Source of the DNA: SZUA-430 sp964647355
Lineage (GTDB): Bacteria > Pseudomonadota > Alphaproteobacteria > Micropepsales > Micropepsaceae
Reading direction: 5' to 3'
NCBI GenBank assembly: GCA_964647355.1
Contig: CAZYGK010000013.1
Coordinates: forward strand, 1 to 47,806
Length of the DNA stretch: 47,806 nt
A program made the translations under genes and the position numbers. The notes beneath the pieces were generated by a model. The model was given only the letters and a program-made list of their open reading frames with translations. It searched no databases and was not told where the DNA came from. Within the stretch, counting starts at the first letter, position 1, and the number at the start of each line of letters is the position of its first letter. Shown in pieces: positions 22,640 through 31,488 of this stretch.

Positions 22640-24444
22640 CGCTCCAATTCCTCCCGCAGCATCTCGAGTTCGAGCCAGCGTTCTTCGCTCGCCGCAAGCG
22701 TCGCCTGCAGCTCCGCGAGCTTCGCCGTCGCGGCCGCGAATCCTTTCGGGTCACGTATATAGAATCCGTCCGCTGCGAGGCGCTCGTTGAGCGAATGAAT
22801 ATCGCGCTCCAACGCCGTGATCTGTCCGGGCAGCGTTTCCAACGCGTGCTTGTCCTTGAAGCTCAGCTTCCGCTTCTCGGACGCCGCCGCGCGCGGGGGA
22901 GGGGAGGGTTTCTCCGCCTTCGACACCTCGCGCTCGCGCGCCTTCGCCGCAACACCGGCACCGCGTTGGGCGACCATATCGGAATAGCCGCCGGCATATT
23001 CGACGAACCGCCCCGAACCCTCCGCCATCAGCACGCTCGTCGCCACGCGGTCGAGGAAGTCGCGGTCGTGGCTCACCACGATCACCGTCCCCGGGTAGTC
23101 GCCGAGCATCTCCTGCAAAAGATCGAGCGTCTCCAAGTCGAGGTCGTTCGTCGGCTCGTCGAGCACCAGCAAGTTCGACGGCTGCGCTAGCGCCTTGGCA
23201 AGCACGAGGCGCCCGCGTTCGCCGCCGCTCAGTACGCGCAAGGGCGTGCGCGCCTGCTCCGGCGTGAACAGAAAATCCTTCATGTATGACGCATAGTGCT
23301 TCGTCACGCCGCCGACGCTCAGCGTCTCGCCGTGCCCACCGGTCAGAAAGTCCTTCACGCTGACGTCGCCGTCGAGGGTCGCGCGCCGCTGATCGAGCAC
23401 GTGCATCTGTACGTTCGCGCCGAGTTTGACAACGCCCGAGTCGGGCGCCATCCGCGCGGTCAGCACGTTCACAAGCGTCGTCTTGCCCGCGCCGTTCGGC
23501 CCGACGATACCCACGCGATCGCCGCGCATGATGCGCACCGACACGTCGCTCACGACGCTCAGTTCGCCGAACGCCTTCGACACGCCCTTAGCCTCGATTA
23601 CGACCGCGCCCGACGTCTCGCCCTCGCTCGCGGCGAGTTTCACATTCCCCGCCGCGCGCCGAACCTCGCGCCGCTGCCGCCGCATGTCCGCGAGCAGCGC
23701 CATGCGCCGCACATTGCGTTTGCGTCGCGCGGTGACGCCGTAACGCACCCAATGCTCTTCGGCCACGATCTTCCGGTCGAGCTTGTGTTGCTCGAGTTCT
23801 TCCTGCGCCAGGACATCGTCGCGCCACGCTTCAAAGGCGCCGAACCCTTGGCCGAGCCGCCGCGTCTGGCCGCGATCGAGCCACACCGTCTCGCGCGAGA
23901 GCCGCTCCAAGAATCGCCGGTCGTGGCTGATCAACACCAGCGCCGACTTCAGCGAACTGAGTTCGCTCTCCAGCCATTCAATTGCCGGCAAGTCGAGATG
24001 GTTCGTCGGCTCGTCGAGCAACAGAATATCCGGCGAAGGCGCGAGTACGCGCGCCAGCGCCGCCCGCCGCGCCTCGCCGCCCGACAGCCGGTCCGTCGCC
24101 TCGTTGCCCGTCATGCCCAAGCAGTCGAGCAAATATTGCGCACGGTAGTGATCGTCGCCGGGCGCCATGCCCGCCTCGACGAACGAAAGCGTCGTCGCAA
24201 AACCGGAGAGATCGGGCTCCTGCGGCAGGTAGCGTACGGTCGCCGACGGTGCCGCCGCGCGCGTCCCGCGATCCATCTCGACGAGCCCAGCTGCGATCTT
24301 CAGCAGCGTGGATTTACCGGATCCGTTGCGTCCGACAAGACAGATCCGCTCGCCCTCCGAAACGACAAGCTCCGCCCCTGTCAGAAGCGGCGTGCCCCCG
24401 AAGGTCAAATGAACATCCTGCAACTGAATAAGCGGCGCACCCAT
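22636..24444 (-). CDS. uup: ABC-F family ATPase, Uup-type
   Basis: 602 residues with two ABC nucleotide-binding domains and no membrane segments. Domain 1 has Walker A GRNGSGKST, signature LSGGEARR and Walker B ILLLDEPTNHLD. Domain 2 has GPNGAGKTT, LSGGERGR and LLVLDEPTNDLD. A basic inter-domain linker (around VTARRKRNVRRMALL) and a C-terminal coiled coil (about 525-602) are the Uup features. ABC-F proteins act on ribosomes, and Uup has been tied to ribosome function and to suppression of transposon excision. It opens divergently from the META gene across a large inverted repeat. Its stop codon is shared in CTAG with the cytochrome gene. Confidence 0.92.
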   Translation of the reverse strand: MGAPLIQLQDVHLTFGGTPLLTGAELVVSEGERICLVGRNGSGKSTLLKIAAGLVEMDRGTRAAAPSATVRYLPQEPDLSGFATTLSFVEAGMAPGDDHYRAQYLLDCLGMTGNEATDRLSGGEARRAALARVLAPSPDILLLDEPTNHLDLPAIEWLESELSSLKSALVLISHDRRFLERLSRETVWLDRGQTRRLGQGFGAFEAWRDDVLAQEELEQHKLDRKIVAEEHWVRYGVTARRKRNVRRMALLADMRRQRREVRRAAGNVKLAASEGETSGAVVIEAKGVSKAFGELSVVSDVSVRIMRGDRVGIVGPNGAGKTTLVNVLTARMAPDSGVVKLGANVQMHVLDQRRATLDGDVSVKDFLTGGHGETLSVGGVTKHYASYMKDFLFTPEQARTPLRVLSGGERGRLVLAKALAQPSNLLVLDEPTNDLDLETLDLLQEMLGDYPGTVIVVSHDRDFLDRVATSVLMAEGSGRFVEYAGGYSDMVAQRGAGVAAKAREREVSKAEKPSPPPRAAASEKRKLSFKDKHALETLPGQITALERDIHSLNERLAADGFYIRDPKGFAAATAKLAELQATLAASEERWLELEMLREELER

Positions 24445-24491
24445 GAGGCGCGGGTTGTGTCATTGTTGCCGAAGGAAGGGAAGACTCTCTT

Positions 24492-24590
24492 CCTGGGACC
24501 GCGGGCGGCCTCGCCCGCTCTGAAGCACTTTTCAAACGCAGCAGCTTCGGCGATCTAGAAAGTGCGGGCGAGGCCGCCCGCGGTCCCAGG
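24492..24590. repeat. Dispersed intergenic inverted repeat, copy 4
   Basis: Perfect 27-bp arms (24492-24518 and 24564-24590) starting CCTGGGACCGCGGGCGG, with a 45-base loop. It lies between the divergent uup and META genes, so it cannot be a terminator for either. This argues that the family is a mobile or structural element. Confidence 0.88.
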
Positions 24591-24637
24591 ATAAGCGCCC
24601 CTTCGCATGGCAAGCAGGCTACGATAGACTCCACGCC

Positions 24638-25066
24638 ATGCCCCGTTTCATCACCCTCCTCGCCGCGTTCCTCCTCGCTGCCTGCACCGCGGACATCGCG
24701 CCCGCCGGTCCTCAGCTTGCGAATACAGAGTGGGTTCTCAAATCGATGCCCGGCTGGGAGATGCAGCAGGCGCCGCAGATTCCGACGCTTCACTTCCAAT
24801 CCGGCACGCAAGTCGGCGGCCGGTCCGGCTGCAACACATGGGGCGGCAGCTACGAACTGAAGGGCGACAAGATTTCCTTCGGCCAGATGCGCACCACGCT
24901 GATGGCCTGCGCTTATGGCATGGATGTCGAGACGCGCTTCCACGCCATGCTGAAACGCGCCCGCACGCTCACCGTCGCCGGCGAAACGCTGACGCTCGCC
25001 GACGATGGCGGCGCCACGATCGCGACCTTCTTTCGCGCCTCGACGGCGGTCCCGCCAAGATCGTAG
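24638..25066 (+). CDS. META-domain lipoprotein (HslJ-like)
   Basis: 142 residues with a lipoprotein signal peptide (MPRFITLLAAFLLAACTADI, lipobox LLAAC, Cys16). A META domain follows: ANTEWVLKSMPG, FQSGTQVGGRSGCNTWGGSY (the G-x-x-GCN-x-w-x-G core), ISFGQMRTTLMACA and a late ETLTLADDGG strand. META proteins such as HslJ are small beta-rich envelope proteins linked to heat or drug stress; the molecular role is unclear. It is divergent from uup. A short copy of the dispersed inverted repeat follows 27 bp after its stop. Confidence 0.87.
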   Translation: MPRFITLLAAFLLAACTADIAPAGPQLANTEWVLKSMPGWEMQQAPQIPTLHFQSGTQVGGRSGCNTWGGSYELKGDKISFGQMRTTLMACAYGMDVETRFHAMLKRARTLTVAGETLTLADDGGATIATFFRASTAVPPRS

Positions 25067-25092
25067 AACTCAGCGTCAACGAAAATGCGCAA

Positions 25093-25125
25093 GTCCTGGG
25101 AGCGCAGGCCTCCCGCCTGCGCTTG
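25093..25125. repeat. Dispersed intergenic inverted repeat, copy 5 (short)
   Basis: GTCCTGGGAGCGCAGG opens the element. AGCGCAGGC (25101-25109) pairs perfectly with GCCTGCGCT (25115-25123). It begins 27 bp after the META gene's stop. Confidence 0.65.
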
Positions 25126-25252
25126 CCTCATGCTTGGCGCTCTACGAAGTCGCCATTTCCCCCATCGCGCGAGTTCCCTCTCTCGAACTCGTGACGTGAC
25201 CGGTGCTAGAGGTTGCCGTCAGATCACCGCCGTCATCAGGGGAATCATCGAC

Positions 25253-27334
25253 ATGGGTTTGAATATCGATCGCCGCACGATGTTGCTCGGCGCAGGCGCC
25301 GCCACGGCCGTCGCGTTGGGCGCAGGCGCCATTCAAGGCGCCGCGCGCGCAGCCACGAGTAAAGCGGGCATCGGCACCTGGGGCGTCGACCTCGCCGCGA
25401 TGGACAAGTCGATCGCCCCCGGCGACGACTTCTTCCGCCACGTCGGCGGCACGTGGATGAAGAACACGCAAATACCGGCCGACCGGTCGCGCTGGGGCTC
25501 GTTCAATATCCTCGCTGCGAGATCGGAAGACGACGTCAAGGCCGTCCTCGACGCGGCGCGCGCCAAGAAGCCCGCCGCGGGCACGGTCGAGCGCAAAGCC
25601 GTCGACTACTACGAAGCGTTCAACGACACCGCCGCGATCGACGCGAAGGGGCTTGCGCCCGCAAAGGGCGACCTTGACCGCATCGCCGCCGTGCAGACGC
25701 ACGAAGACATGGCAGCGCTCCTCGCTGGCCCCGACTTCCGCGCGAACGCGCCGGTGGGCGTCGGCGTCAACCTCGACGCAAAGCGCCCCGACACCTACGT
25801 GATGGGCGTCGGCCAGGCCGGCCTAGGCATGCCCGACCGCGACTACTATCTCAAAGACGACAAGAAATTCGCCGACACGCGCGCGAAGTACCGCGCCTAT
25901 GTCGAACAGATGCTGACGCTCGCGAACTATCCGGACGCCGCAGCCAGCGCCGAGGCGATCGTCGCCGTCGAACGCCAGATTGCGGAGATCCACTGGCCGC
26001 GCGAAAAATCGCGCAATCGCGACCTCACCTACAACCCGAAGACGCGCGCCGAGCTTCTGGCGTTCGCGCCGGACTTTCCGTGGCAAGCAGCGCTCGATTC
26101 ATTCGGCGCGCCGAACCACGACTACTTCATCCTGGTGCAAGTCGACGCGATTCAAGCGCTGGCAAAGCTCTATCGTGCGACGCCCATCGCGACCTGGCGC
26201 GCTTACGTCACGTTCCACTACCTGAACGGCATGGCCGACGTGCTGCCGAAGGCGTTCGACGACGCGGCGTTCGACTTCAACGGCAAGGTCGTGACCGGTC
26301 AGCCGCAACAGCGCGAACGCTGGAAGCGCGCGGTGACGACGATGAGCGGAACCCCGTTCAACGCGCCGATGGGCGAGGCGGTGGGCCAGCTCTATGTGAA
26401 GAAGAACTTCGCACCTGCCGCGAAGGCCGCGATGGCCGACCTCGTCGAGAACCTGCGCGCCGCCTACAAAGTGCGCATCCAAAAGCTCGCTTGGATGTCG
26501 GACGAGACGAAGAAGGCCGCGCTGACGAAGCTCGACAAGATCAACGTCAAGATCGGCTACCCCGACAACTGGCGCGACTACGCGCCTCTCGACATCAAAG
26601 CGGGCGACGCGTTCGGCAACCGCCTGCGCGAACGCGCCTTCAACCGTGCGCGCGATGTGGCGCGTCTGAAGCAACCCGCGAACCGCAAGGAATGGGGCAT
26701 GGCCCCGCAGACGGTGAACGCCTACTACAGCTCCGTCTGGAACGAGATCGTGTTCCCGGCCGCGATCCTGCAGCCGCCGTTCTTCGATCTGAACGCGGAC
26801 CCGGCCGTGAACTACGGCGGCATCGGCGCCGTCATCGGCCACGAAATGGGCCACGGCTTCGACGACCAAGGCTCGAAGTCCGACGGCGACGGCATCTTGC
26901 GCAAATGGTGGAACGCCGACGACGAGCGCCGCTTCAAGGAACTGGGCGACAAGCTGGCCGATCAGTATTCGAAGTTCGAAGCGCTGCCCGGCCTCTTCGT
27001 CAACGGCCGCCTCACGCTTGGCGAAAACATCGGCGACCTCGGCGGTCTCAACGTCGCGCTCGAAGCCTACAAGATCTCGCTCGGCGGAAAGGAGCCGCCG
27101 GTCGTCGACGGCTACACCGGCATCCAACGTTTCTTCCTAGGCTTTGCCCAAATCTGGCGCCAACTCCAACGCGAAGAAGCGCTCAGGAACCAAGTCGTCT
27201 CCGACAGCCACTCGCCCGGCGAATTCCGCGCCAATGGCACCGTGCGCAATATGGACGAATGGTACGCCGCCTTCGACGTGAAGGAAGGCGCGAAACTCTA
27301 CCTCGCCCCGGACCAACGCATCCGGATTTGGTAG
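25253..27334 (+). CDS. M13 (neprilysin-like) zinc metallopeptidase, probably Tat-exported
   Basis: 693 residues, full length for bacterial PepO-type peptidases. The gluzincin motif is HEMGHGFDD (His530, Glu531, His534), with the third zinc ligand Glu591 and catalytic Asp595 in ENIGDLGGL, where most members read ENIADLGG. NAYYSS earlier is the substrate-backbone motif. The C-terminal FFLGFAQIW and NGTVRNMDEWYAAF are also typical. The leader NIDRRTMLLGAGAATAVALG is a short Tat-like signal, so the enzyme should act folded in the periplasm on small peptides. The start at 25253 follows AGGGGAA; an upstream in-frame start at 25085 lies in repeat DNA. A copy of the dispersed repeat abuts the stop. 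Confidence 0.93.
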   Translation: MGLNIDRRTMLLGAGAATAVALGAGAIQGAARAATSKAGIGTWGVDLAAMDKSIAPGDDFFRHVGGTWMKNTQIPADRSRWGSFNILAARSEDDVKAVLDAARAKKPAAGTVERKAVDYYEAFNDTAAIDAKGLAPAKGDLDRIAAVQTHEDMAALLAGPDFRANAPVGVGVNLDAKRPDTYVMGVGQAGLGMPDRDYYLKDDKKFADTRAKYRAYVEQMLTLANYPDAAASAEAIVAVERQIAEIHWPREKSRNRDLTYNPKTRAELLAFAPDFPWQAALDSFGAPNHDYFILVQVDAIQALAKLYRATPIATWRAYVTFHYLNGMADVLPKAFDDAAFDFNGKVVTGQPQQRERWKRAVTTMSGTPFNAPMGEAVGQLYVKKNFAPAAKAAMADLVENLRAAYKVRIQKLAWMSDETKKAALTKLDKINVKIGYPDNWRDYAPLDIKAGDAFGNRLRERAFNRARDVARLKQPANRKEWGMAPQTVNAYYSSVWNEIVFPAAILQPPFFDLNADPAVNYGGIGAVIGHEMGHGFDDQGSKSDGDGILRKWWNADDERRFKELGDKLADQYSKFEALPGLFVNGRLTLGENIGDLGGLNVALEAYKISLGGKEPPVVDGYTGIQRFFLGFAQIWRQLQREEALRNQVVSDSHSPGEFRANGTVRNMDEWYAAFDVKEGAKLYLAPDQRIRIW

Positions 27335-27378
27335 CCTGGGAGCGCCGGCTCGCCGTCAACCGCGGCCGGCGCGCTCCG
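27335..27378. repeat. Dispersed intergenic inverted repeat, copy 6 (short)
   Basis: CCTGGGAGCGCCGGC opens the element directly after the M13 stop codon. GGAGCGCCGGC pairs with GCCGGCGCGCTCC, apart from a 2-base insertion in the right arm. Confidence 0.55.
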
Positions 27379-27480
27379 CACGCCGAAACATTGTCGCCAA
27401 TTGTCGCGAGGACCGCGCGCTGACACCGCTCGTTACAAGAGCGGCGTGGCCAGAGCACGTCTTCGCCCGCAATCTTGCAC

Positions 27481-27510
27481 TTGACACATCTCTTTTTGTA
27501 GTTACATAAT
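27481..27510 (+). promoter_or_regulatory. Sigma-70-like promoter of the brnTA locus
   Basis: TTGACA (27481-27486), an 18-bp spacer and CATAAT (27505-27510). The -10 element ends 11 bp before the brnT GTG, so the transcript would have almost no leader. In other BrnTA systems BrnA binds this region as autorepressor. Confidence 0.5.
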
Positions 27511-27521
27511 CTGGTGATCAA

Positions 27522-27787
27522 GTGTACGAATGGGACGAAGACAAACGCAGCTTGAACCTGCGCAAGCACGGCGTCGACTTCGCGCTCGCGGAGGAATTCG
27601 ATTGGGAGCATTCGATCGCGGATGAAGATGACAGCGCCAAAGGTGGCCTCGCTTCGTCTCGATCGGCCCAATTGGCACCGGACTCTACGTTCTCGTGTGG
27701 ACGCCTCGTGGCGAAAGTATCGTGCGTATCATCAGCCTCAGGCCGGTAACGAAAACCGAAAGAAAACGCTATGAAGAAGAGTTCTAA
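27522..27787 (+). pseudogene. brnT: brnT toxin gene with a -1 frameshift
   Basis: The GTG start at 27522 gives MYEWDEDKRSLNLRKHGVDF, the classic BrnT opening (BrnT is a RelE-fold ribosome-dependent RNase), continuing to about residue 42. The rest of the toxin is in another frame: RFVSIGPIGTGLYVLVW, then RGESIVRIISLRPVTKTERK and RYEEEF, ending at TAA 27785-27787. A single deleted base between about 27630 and 27650 explains the shift. The catalytic residues are therefore split and no active toxin is expected. BrnA starts inside the tail of this gene, the usual overlap. A sequencing error is possible. Confidence 0.85.
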
Positions 27788-28052
27788 GAAGCGAACCGTC
27801 GATCCCGACAACCCGCCACTGACGCGCACGCAGTTGGCGCGCTTCCGCCCGGCGAGCGAAGTCGTGCCCGGCATCGTTGCGGCCTACCGCAAAAGGCTTG
27901 GGCGCCCCCCGGAGGGCACGGGCACGAAGGTGCAGGTAACGCTGAGGCTCGACCCCGCAATCATCGCGCACTTCAAGGCGACCGGCGACGGCTGGCAAAG
28001 CCGCATCAACGAAACACTGGCCAAAGCGATTGCTCCGAAGCGGCGGTCGTGA
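27771..28052 (+). CDS. brnA: BrnA antitoxin
   Basis: 93 residues. The N-terminal half is basic and extended (toxin-wrapping), and the C-terminal half is a ribbon-helix-helix domain: KVQVTLRLDPAIIAHFKATG followed by GWQSRINETLAKAI. This is the BrnA form of the CopG-like fold, which binds both the BrnT toxin and the brnTA operator. The ATG at 27771 overlaps the end of brnT by 17 bp, so translation is coupled in the normal arrangement. With brnT frameshifted, BrnA may persist as an orphan repressor or protect against a BrnT elsewhere. Confidence 0.85.
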   Translation: MKKSSKKRTVDPDNPPLTRTQLARFRPASEVVPGIVAAYRKRLGRPPEGTGTKVQVTLRLDPAIIAHFKATGDGWQSRINETLAKAIAPKRRS

Positions 28053-28105
28053 GACGGCAATGAACAGGCCCAGCATTGCCCGGGAGGTGCTCATCAAGGA
28101 TACCT

Positions 28106-28689
28106 TTAACGATCCACGTACCGGTACGCGCCGCCGTTCGTGCACGCAAAACGAAAATCGGCTTCCGGGTTGACCTCGCTACGCGCCGCGAGCACGAGCG
28201 GGGCGGTCACGTTGGGATAGGCGGTCAAGGCAACTTGAGCCCCCGCCAAATCGTCGGGCAAACGGCGCGCGCCGCTAACGGTGTCCATGGCCAGGTTTCC
28301 GATATAGGTGACTTGGCCTGGCTTCACCTCGAACGCCAGCGTCGTTGGCCTGAGGCATCCGTAGTAGCGGTTCGCATGAAGCGCTGAGATGGCGTAGTAC
28401 CCGGGCCGCGCCTCAAGGAACCGGTACCGCAGTTGACCTCGGGAAAGAGCGGCCAAAAGCCTTCGAATTCGCCGCCCTGGTTTCTGAGCGCCCGATTGGT
28501 CTTAGGGTCGTAGCCGATCAAGTAGATGGTCCAGGTTCTTGCGCCCTCGAAACCCAAAACCACGAGCCCGCTGTCCGAGGCGTTGGTCAGCGCGAAGGAT
28601 TTGTCCGGCTCATCCGCACGCGCAGCTGCGGGCGCCAAAGCGCTGATCGCCGGGATCGCCGCCACCAGCCATCCAAACGTGCGCATCAT
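28106..28689 (-). pseudogene. Exported protein of unknown function, interrupted by a frameshift
   Basis: From the ATG at 28689 the minus strand encodes a signal peptide (MMRTFGWLVAAIPAISALAP) and a domain starting DKSFALTNASDSGLVVLGFE. This frame runs to about PLFPEV near 28440. The continuation lies in another frame, as LRYRFLEARPGYYAISALHA, FEVKPGQVTYIGNLAM and a tail ending near 28106. Both halves read like one beta-rich periplasmic protein with a YIGN motif. A one-base deletion around 28420-28450 would join them. I do not recognise the family. It is convergent with brnA. The second frameshift in 1 kb points either to local gene decay or to base-call errors. Confidence 0.65.
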
Positions 28690-28936
28690 CGTCAAGCGCG
28701 GGAGCATCAACTGCAGTTCTCCTCCAGCAATCCGTGCCGGGAGACATCTTATCACACGCAAGCGCTCTTAGGGCCAAGGCCGGCTCGCGCCGGTTGGCGC
28801 ATTGCGTCACGTGATGCGCGACACCGGGAGCGACAATGCGAGCGTGCGCAATCGCACAGGCTTCAATGCCGACTAGGCAGGGCTCGGTTCCCTTGAAGAA
28901 TTCCAGAACGTCCGCACGCCGAAGCGACCTCAGAAG

Positions 28937-29512
28937 TCAGCGAACGAGGACGCCTTGCGTTGAGCGCGTGATGCCGGCAAATGGGCCGCTGGTGCAGCGC
29001 CTTGTGGTCACCCGGGCGAGGGAATATGCGACCTGCTTGGTCGCCTCATTGAACGTGATTGCGACATTAAACATGCACTGCGCGGTGTACGGCACGTCGG
29101 GCAAATTGTCGGAGTAGAACTGTGTCGTCAGCGTCGGCGGATGCATGGACGCCAACTGGGCGTACTGACCGCGCACCTCCACAGGACCTTGGGGGACGAC
29201 GGCCGGTCGTCGATCGCCACGCCGATCACCCGTAAGCGGCGACGTGGGTATGGTGCGAACGCTGGGGAGTGCGCCGCTTATTCGAATCCGGAAGATCACG
29301 TCGTATTCCGGATAACCGCCGGCGCTCACGCCCGCACCCGCGCGCGGTGAGATCGTAACGCTGTCGATGGTTAAAAACCGCCCGTCGATACTGGAAGCAC
29401 AACATGACGTCGCATTCGTGCCGCGCCAGGTACCCAGAAAGAAGCTGCGATCGAATGAAATGGCGGGCGCCGCTGCCGCCAGCAGCATGGCAGCGATGAG
29501 CAAAGCTCTCAT
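28937..29512 (-). CDS. Exported protein of unknown function
   Basis: 191 residues with a clear signal peptide (MRALLIAAMLLAAAAPAIS, residues 1-19). The mature part begins FDRSFFLGTWRGTNATSCCA, contains four cysteines including a CC pair, an Arg/Pro-rich middle and a strand pattern near the C-terminus (YTAQCMFNVAITFNEA). FLGTWRG resembles the opening of lipocalin-like or copper-resistance folds, but the evidence is thin and I assign no function. The start at 29512 was chosen for the signal peptide; longer in-frame versions exist. It lies in a patch of accessory genes beside the broken exported gene, which is also on the minus strand. Confidence 0.6.
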   Translation of the reverse strand: MRALLIAAMLLAAAAPAISFDRSFFLGTWRGTNATSCCASSIDGRFLTIDSVTISPRAGAGVSAGGYPEYDVIFRIRISGALPSVRTIPTSPLTGDRRGDRRPAVVPQGPVEVRGQYAQLASMHPPTLTTQFYSDNLPDVPYTAQCMFNVAITFNEATKQVAYSLARVTTRRCTSGPFAGITRSTQGVLVR

Positions 29513-29581
29513 GGACCGGTGGCTGGAGTGCATGAGCCTAAACCTTCCGTTCGCGAAGAACGATAGTGCCCGCAAATCCAC

Positions 29582-30046
29582 TTCGACTCAATACTCCGGG
29601 GACACGTGACAAACTCTAGCGGTCCCAGAGCTTAGTTTGAAAAACGGGGACAAGCTCACAAGGCGAGCGTTGAGTGAGCGTGGCGCATAGGCTGACGGAG
29701 TCTCCCAAAGGCCAACAGCCCCTGCCGCCGAAACCAACCCCGCGACAAGCCGTCAGCGGCAAGTCGCCAAATCGATCTTCGCGCAGCCTTGGCTTAGAGT
29801 GCGGCCTTCGTACGACGCGTTGCGAACGCGTCTTCCCGCACGGCCCGGCCCGCGCGCGGCTGCGACTTGAAAACTGCATCGACTGAGCGACACCCGCGCG
29901 CCAATCCGGCGTCGGCTGCTGCTGCATACCGGCAGCGCCGATCGCGCAGGGTTGCCTGCACGGTCGAGGCGCAGGAAACCTGGGCGCTCAATGTGCGGGC
30001 TTCGCGCGTTACGGCACGCGGTGAACGCGCAAGCTAAGCAGCGGCG
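29582..30046. other. Stretch without a recognisable gene
   Basis: About 460 bp between the unknown exported protein and the AT-rich repeats. Only short open frames without domain signal occur on either strand. It includes several GC-rich hairpin-prone segments. I see no tRNA, rRNA or phage attachment signature. Confidence 0.5.
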
Positions 30047-30127
30047 AACGGATACCTAACGCATATCGAACGGATAAATAACGGATAAATCCGCAGAAAG
30101 CCGCCGATCTAACGCATATAACGGATT
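30047..30127. repeat. AT-rich island with short direct repeats
   Basis: AACGGATA occurs at 30047, 30069 and 30080, and AACGGATT at 30120. TAACGCATAT occurs at 30057 and 30110. The island is strikingly AT-rich in a GC-rich genome and includes the last codons and stop of the TraB-like gene. Confidence 0.6.
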
Positions 30128-31479
30128 CGATTTTGCACTCCGCCGCTGCCGCCGAAACGCGGCGCCGTTCGCATCTGATAGGGCCGGGTGCCGGGCCCGA
30201 GCAGCCGGAACGCCGCAAGCCCGCCGAACACATGGCCCGCGACCGTCTCGTAGCGCGCCAGCGTGAGCATATGGGCCCGCTCGATCCGGTACCCGCGTGT
30301 GCGGAACGCCTGCTCCAGCTCCGGCATGTGCATCGCGCCCCACGGCACGACGAAGACGTCGTACTTGCCCTGCAGCTTGTCGAACGCCGCCATCAACACG
30401 GCGTTGCGCTTGGTCAGGATCTCGTCCCAGAACACTTTGAGGTCGTCGGGCGAGCACGCCGGCAGGCCGCCGTCCTTCGCCAGCACCTCGCCCGTCTCCA
30501 TCTCAGCCGCGAGATCGGCGCGCAGGCAGCGCAGCGTCGCGGGCGAAAGGTCCGACACGTCGACATCCGCCCGCACGACATCGGGCTTCGTCTTCGCCGC
30601 CGGCGGCACCGGCGCGCGGGGCTTCTCGCCGGGTTTCGCCTGCGAAGTCACCGTCTCGCCGGCGCCCAGCAACTCTTCGAACACGGTCTGCGACTCGAGG
30701 CCCATCGACTTCGCCACCTCGTCGGGCCGCGCCGCCTCCGCCGCCAAGATGCCCTTCGCGTCGGTGATGCCCTCCGCCAGCACGACGGCGTTGGGTGGAA
30801 TGTTTTGATAGGCGCGCTCGTAGAATTGGCGCTCCGCGATATGCGCGGTCGCGACCAGTTGCACGACCTTGTTTTCCTTGCGCAGGATCGCCGTGCGCGC
30901 CTGGATGTCGTTCCAAGTGAACTGGATGTAGCCCTTCGTCTCCTGCTCGGCGTACGAGACCGCGGCCCAAATCCCGAGCGCCAGCAGCCCGGCAAAGCTC
31001 ACCACAAGCGTCACGATCGAGGCGAACGCGATGCGCAGGAACACGTGGTTCAAATGGGGCAGGGCGTTCGCCGTCAGGAACGGGCTGCCCGTGCGCAAAT
31101 GCACGATCAGGAACGCCGCAAAGCCGAGCGCCGCTTGGCACAGCGACAGGAACAGTCCGGCCTGGTCGCCGCTCTGCGTGAGCGAGCCGAACGGCGGCCC
31201 GCCGAGCGCGAGCCAAATCGCCGCGCCGATCAGGGGCAGGAAGATCGTCTTCGGCAGATGCGGCACGAACGCGACCACGAACGCCATGATCAGCGACGAA
31301 AGAACGACGAACACGGCGAGCTGATTGCGCAAGGCGGAGAGCGGGCTTGCCCCCGCGACCATCGCCCAAAGCTCGTCCGCGACCGACACCAGCCCGTCCG
31401 CCGCAAACGCAACGAGATAGAGGTTCGCGACGCCTGCAAAGAACACCAGAAGCGTGCTGCGGCGATAGGTGATGTCCAT
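30109..31479 (-). CDS. Membrane protein with TraB/PrgY-like domain
   Basis: 456 residues. About five transmembrane segments lie in the first 185 residues, then a soluble domain. Its opening, VVQLVATAHIAERQFYERAY with NAVVLAEGITD, resembles the GTxH strand and acidic motif of TraB/PrgY/GumN/TIKI proteins. The later VVPWGAMHMPELEQAF with RGYRIE resembles their GAxHxxGL...L...GY motif. Between them is a charged insertion rich in Pro and Ala. TIKI members are metal-dependent proteases; PrgY reduces pheromone activity. Here the membrane segments precede the domain, while in PrgY they follow it. It has a strong AGGAG ribosome binding site and lies 9 bp downstream of the DUF3574 lipoprotein gene. 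The family call is moderate. Confidence 0.6.
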   Translation of the reverse strand: MDITYRRSTLLVFFAGVANLYLVAFAADGLVSVADELWAMVAGASPLSALRNQLAVFVVLSSLIMAFVVAFVPHLPKTIFLPLIGAAIWLALGGPPFGSLTQSGDQAGLFLSLCQAALGFAAFLIVHLRTGSPFLTANALPHLNHVFLRIAFASIVTLVVSFAGLLALGIWAAVSYAEQETKGYIQFTWNDIQARTAILRKENKVVQLVATAHIAERQFYERAYQNIPPNAVVLAEGITDAKGILAAEAARPDEVAKSMGLESQTVFEELLGAGETVTSQAKPGEKPRAPVPPAAKTKPDVVRADVDVSDLSPATLRCLRADLAAEMETGEVLAKDGGLPACSPDDLKVFWDEILTKRNAVLMAAFDKLQGKYDVFVVPWGAMHMPELEQAFRTRGYRIERAHMLTLARYETVAGHVFGGLAAFRLLGPGTRPYQMRTAPRFGGSGGVQNRIRYMR

Positions 31480-31488
31480 GGGGTGCTC

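Noticed and set aside
30047..30127. DnaA boxes or plasmid iterons
   Set aside because: The reverse complement TTATCCGTT matches only the first six bases of the DnaA box TTATCCACA. No dnaA, repA or parAB gene is nearby.
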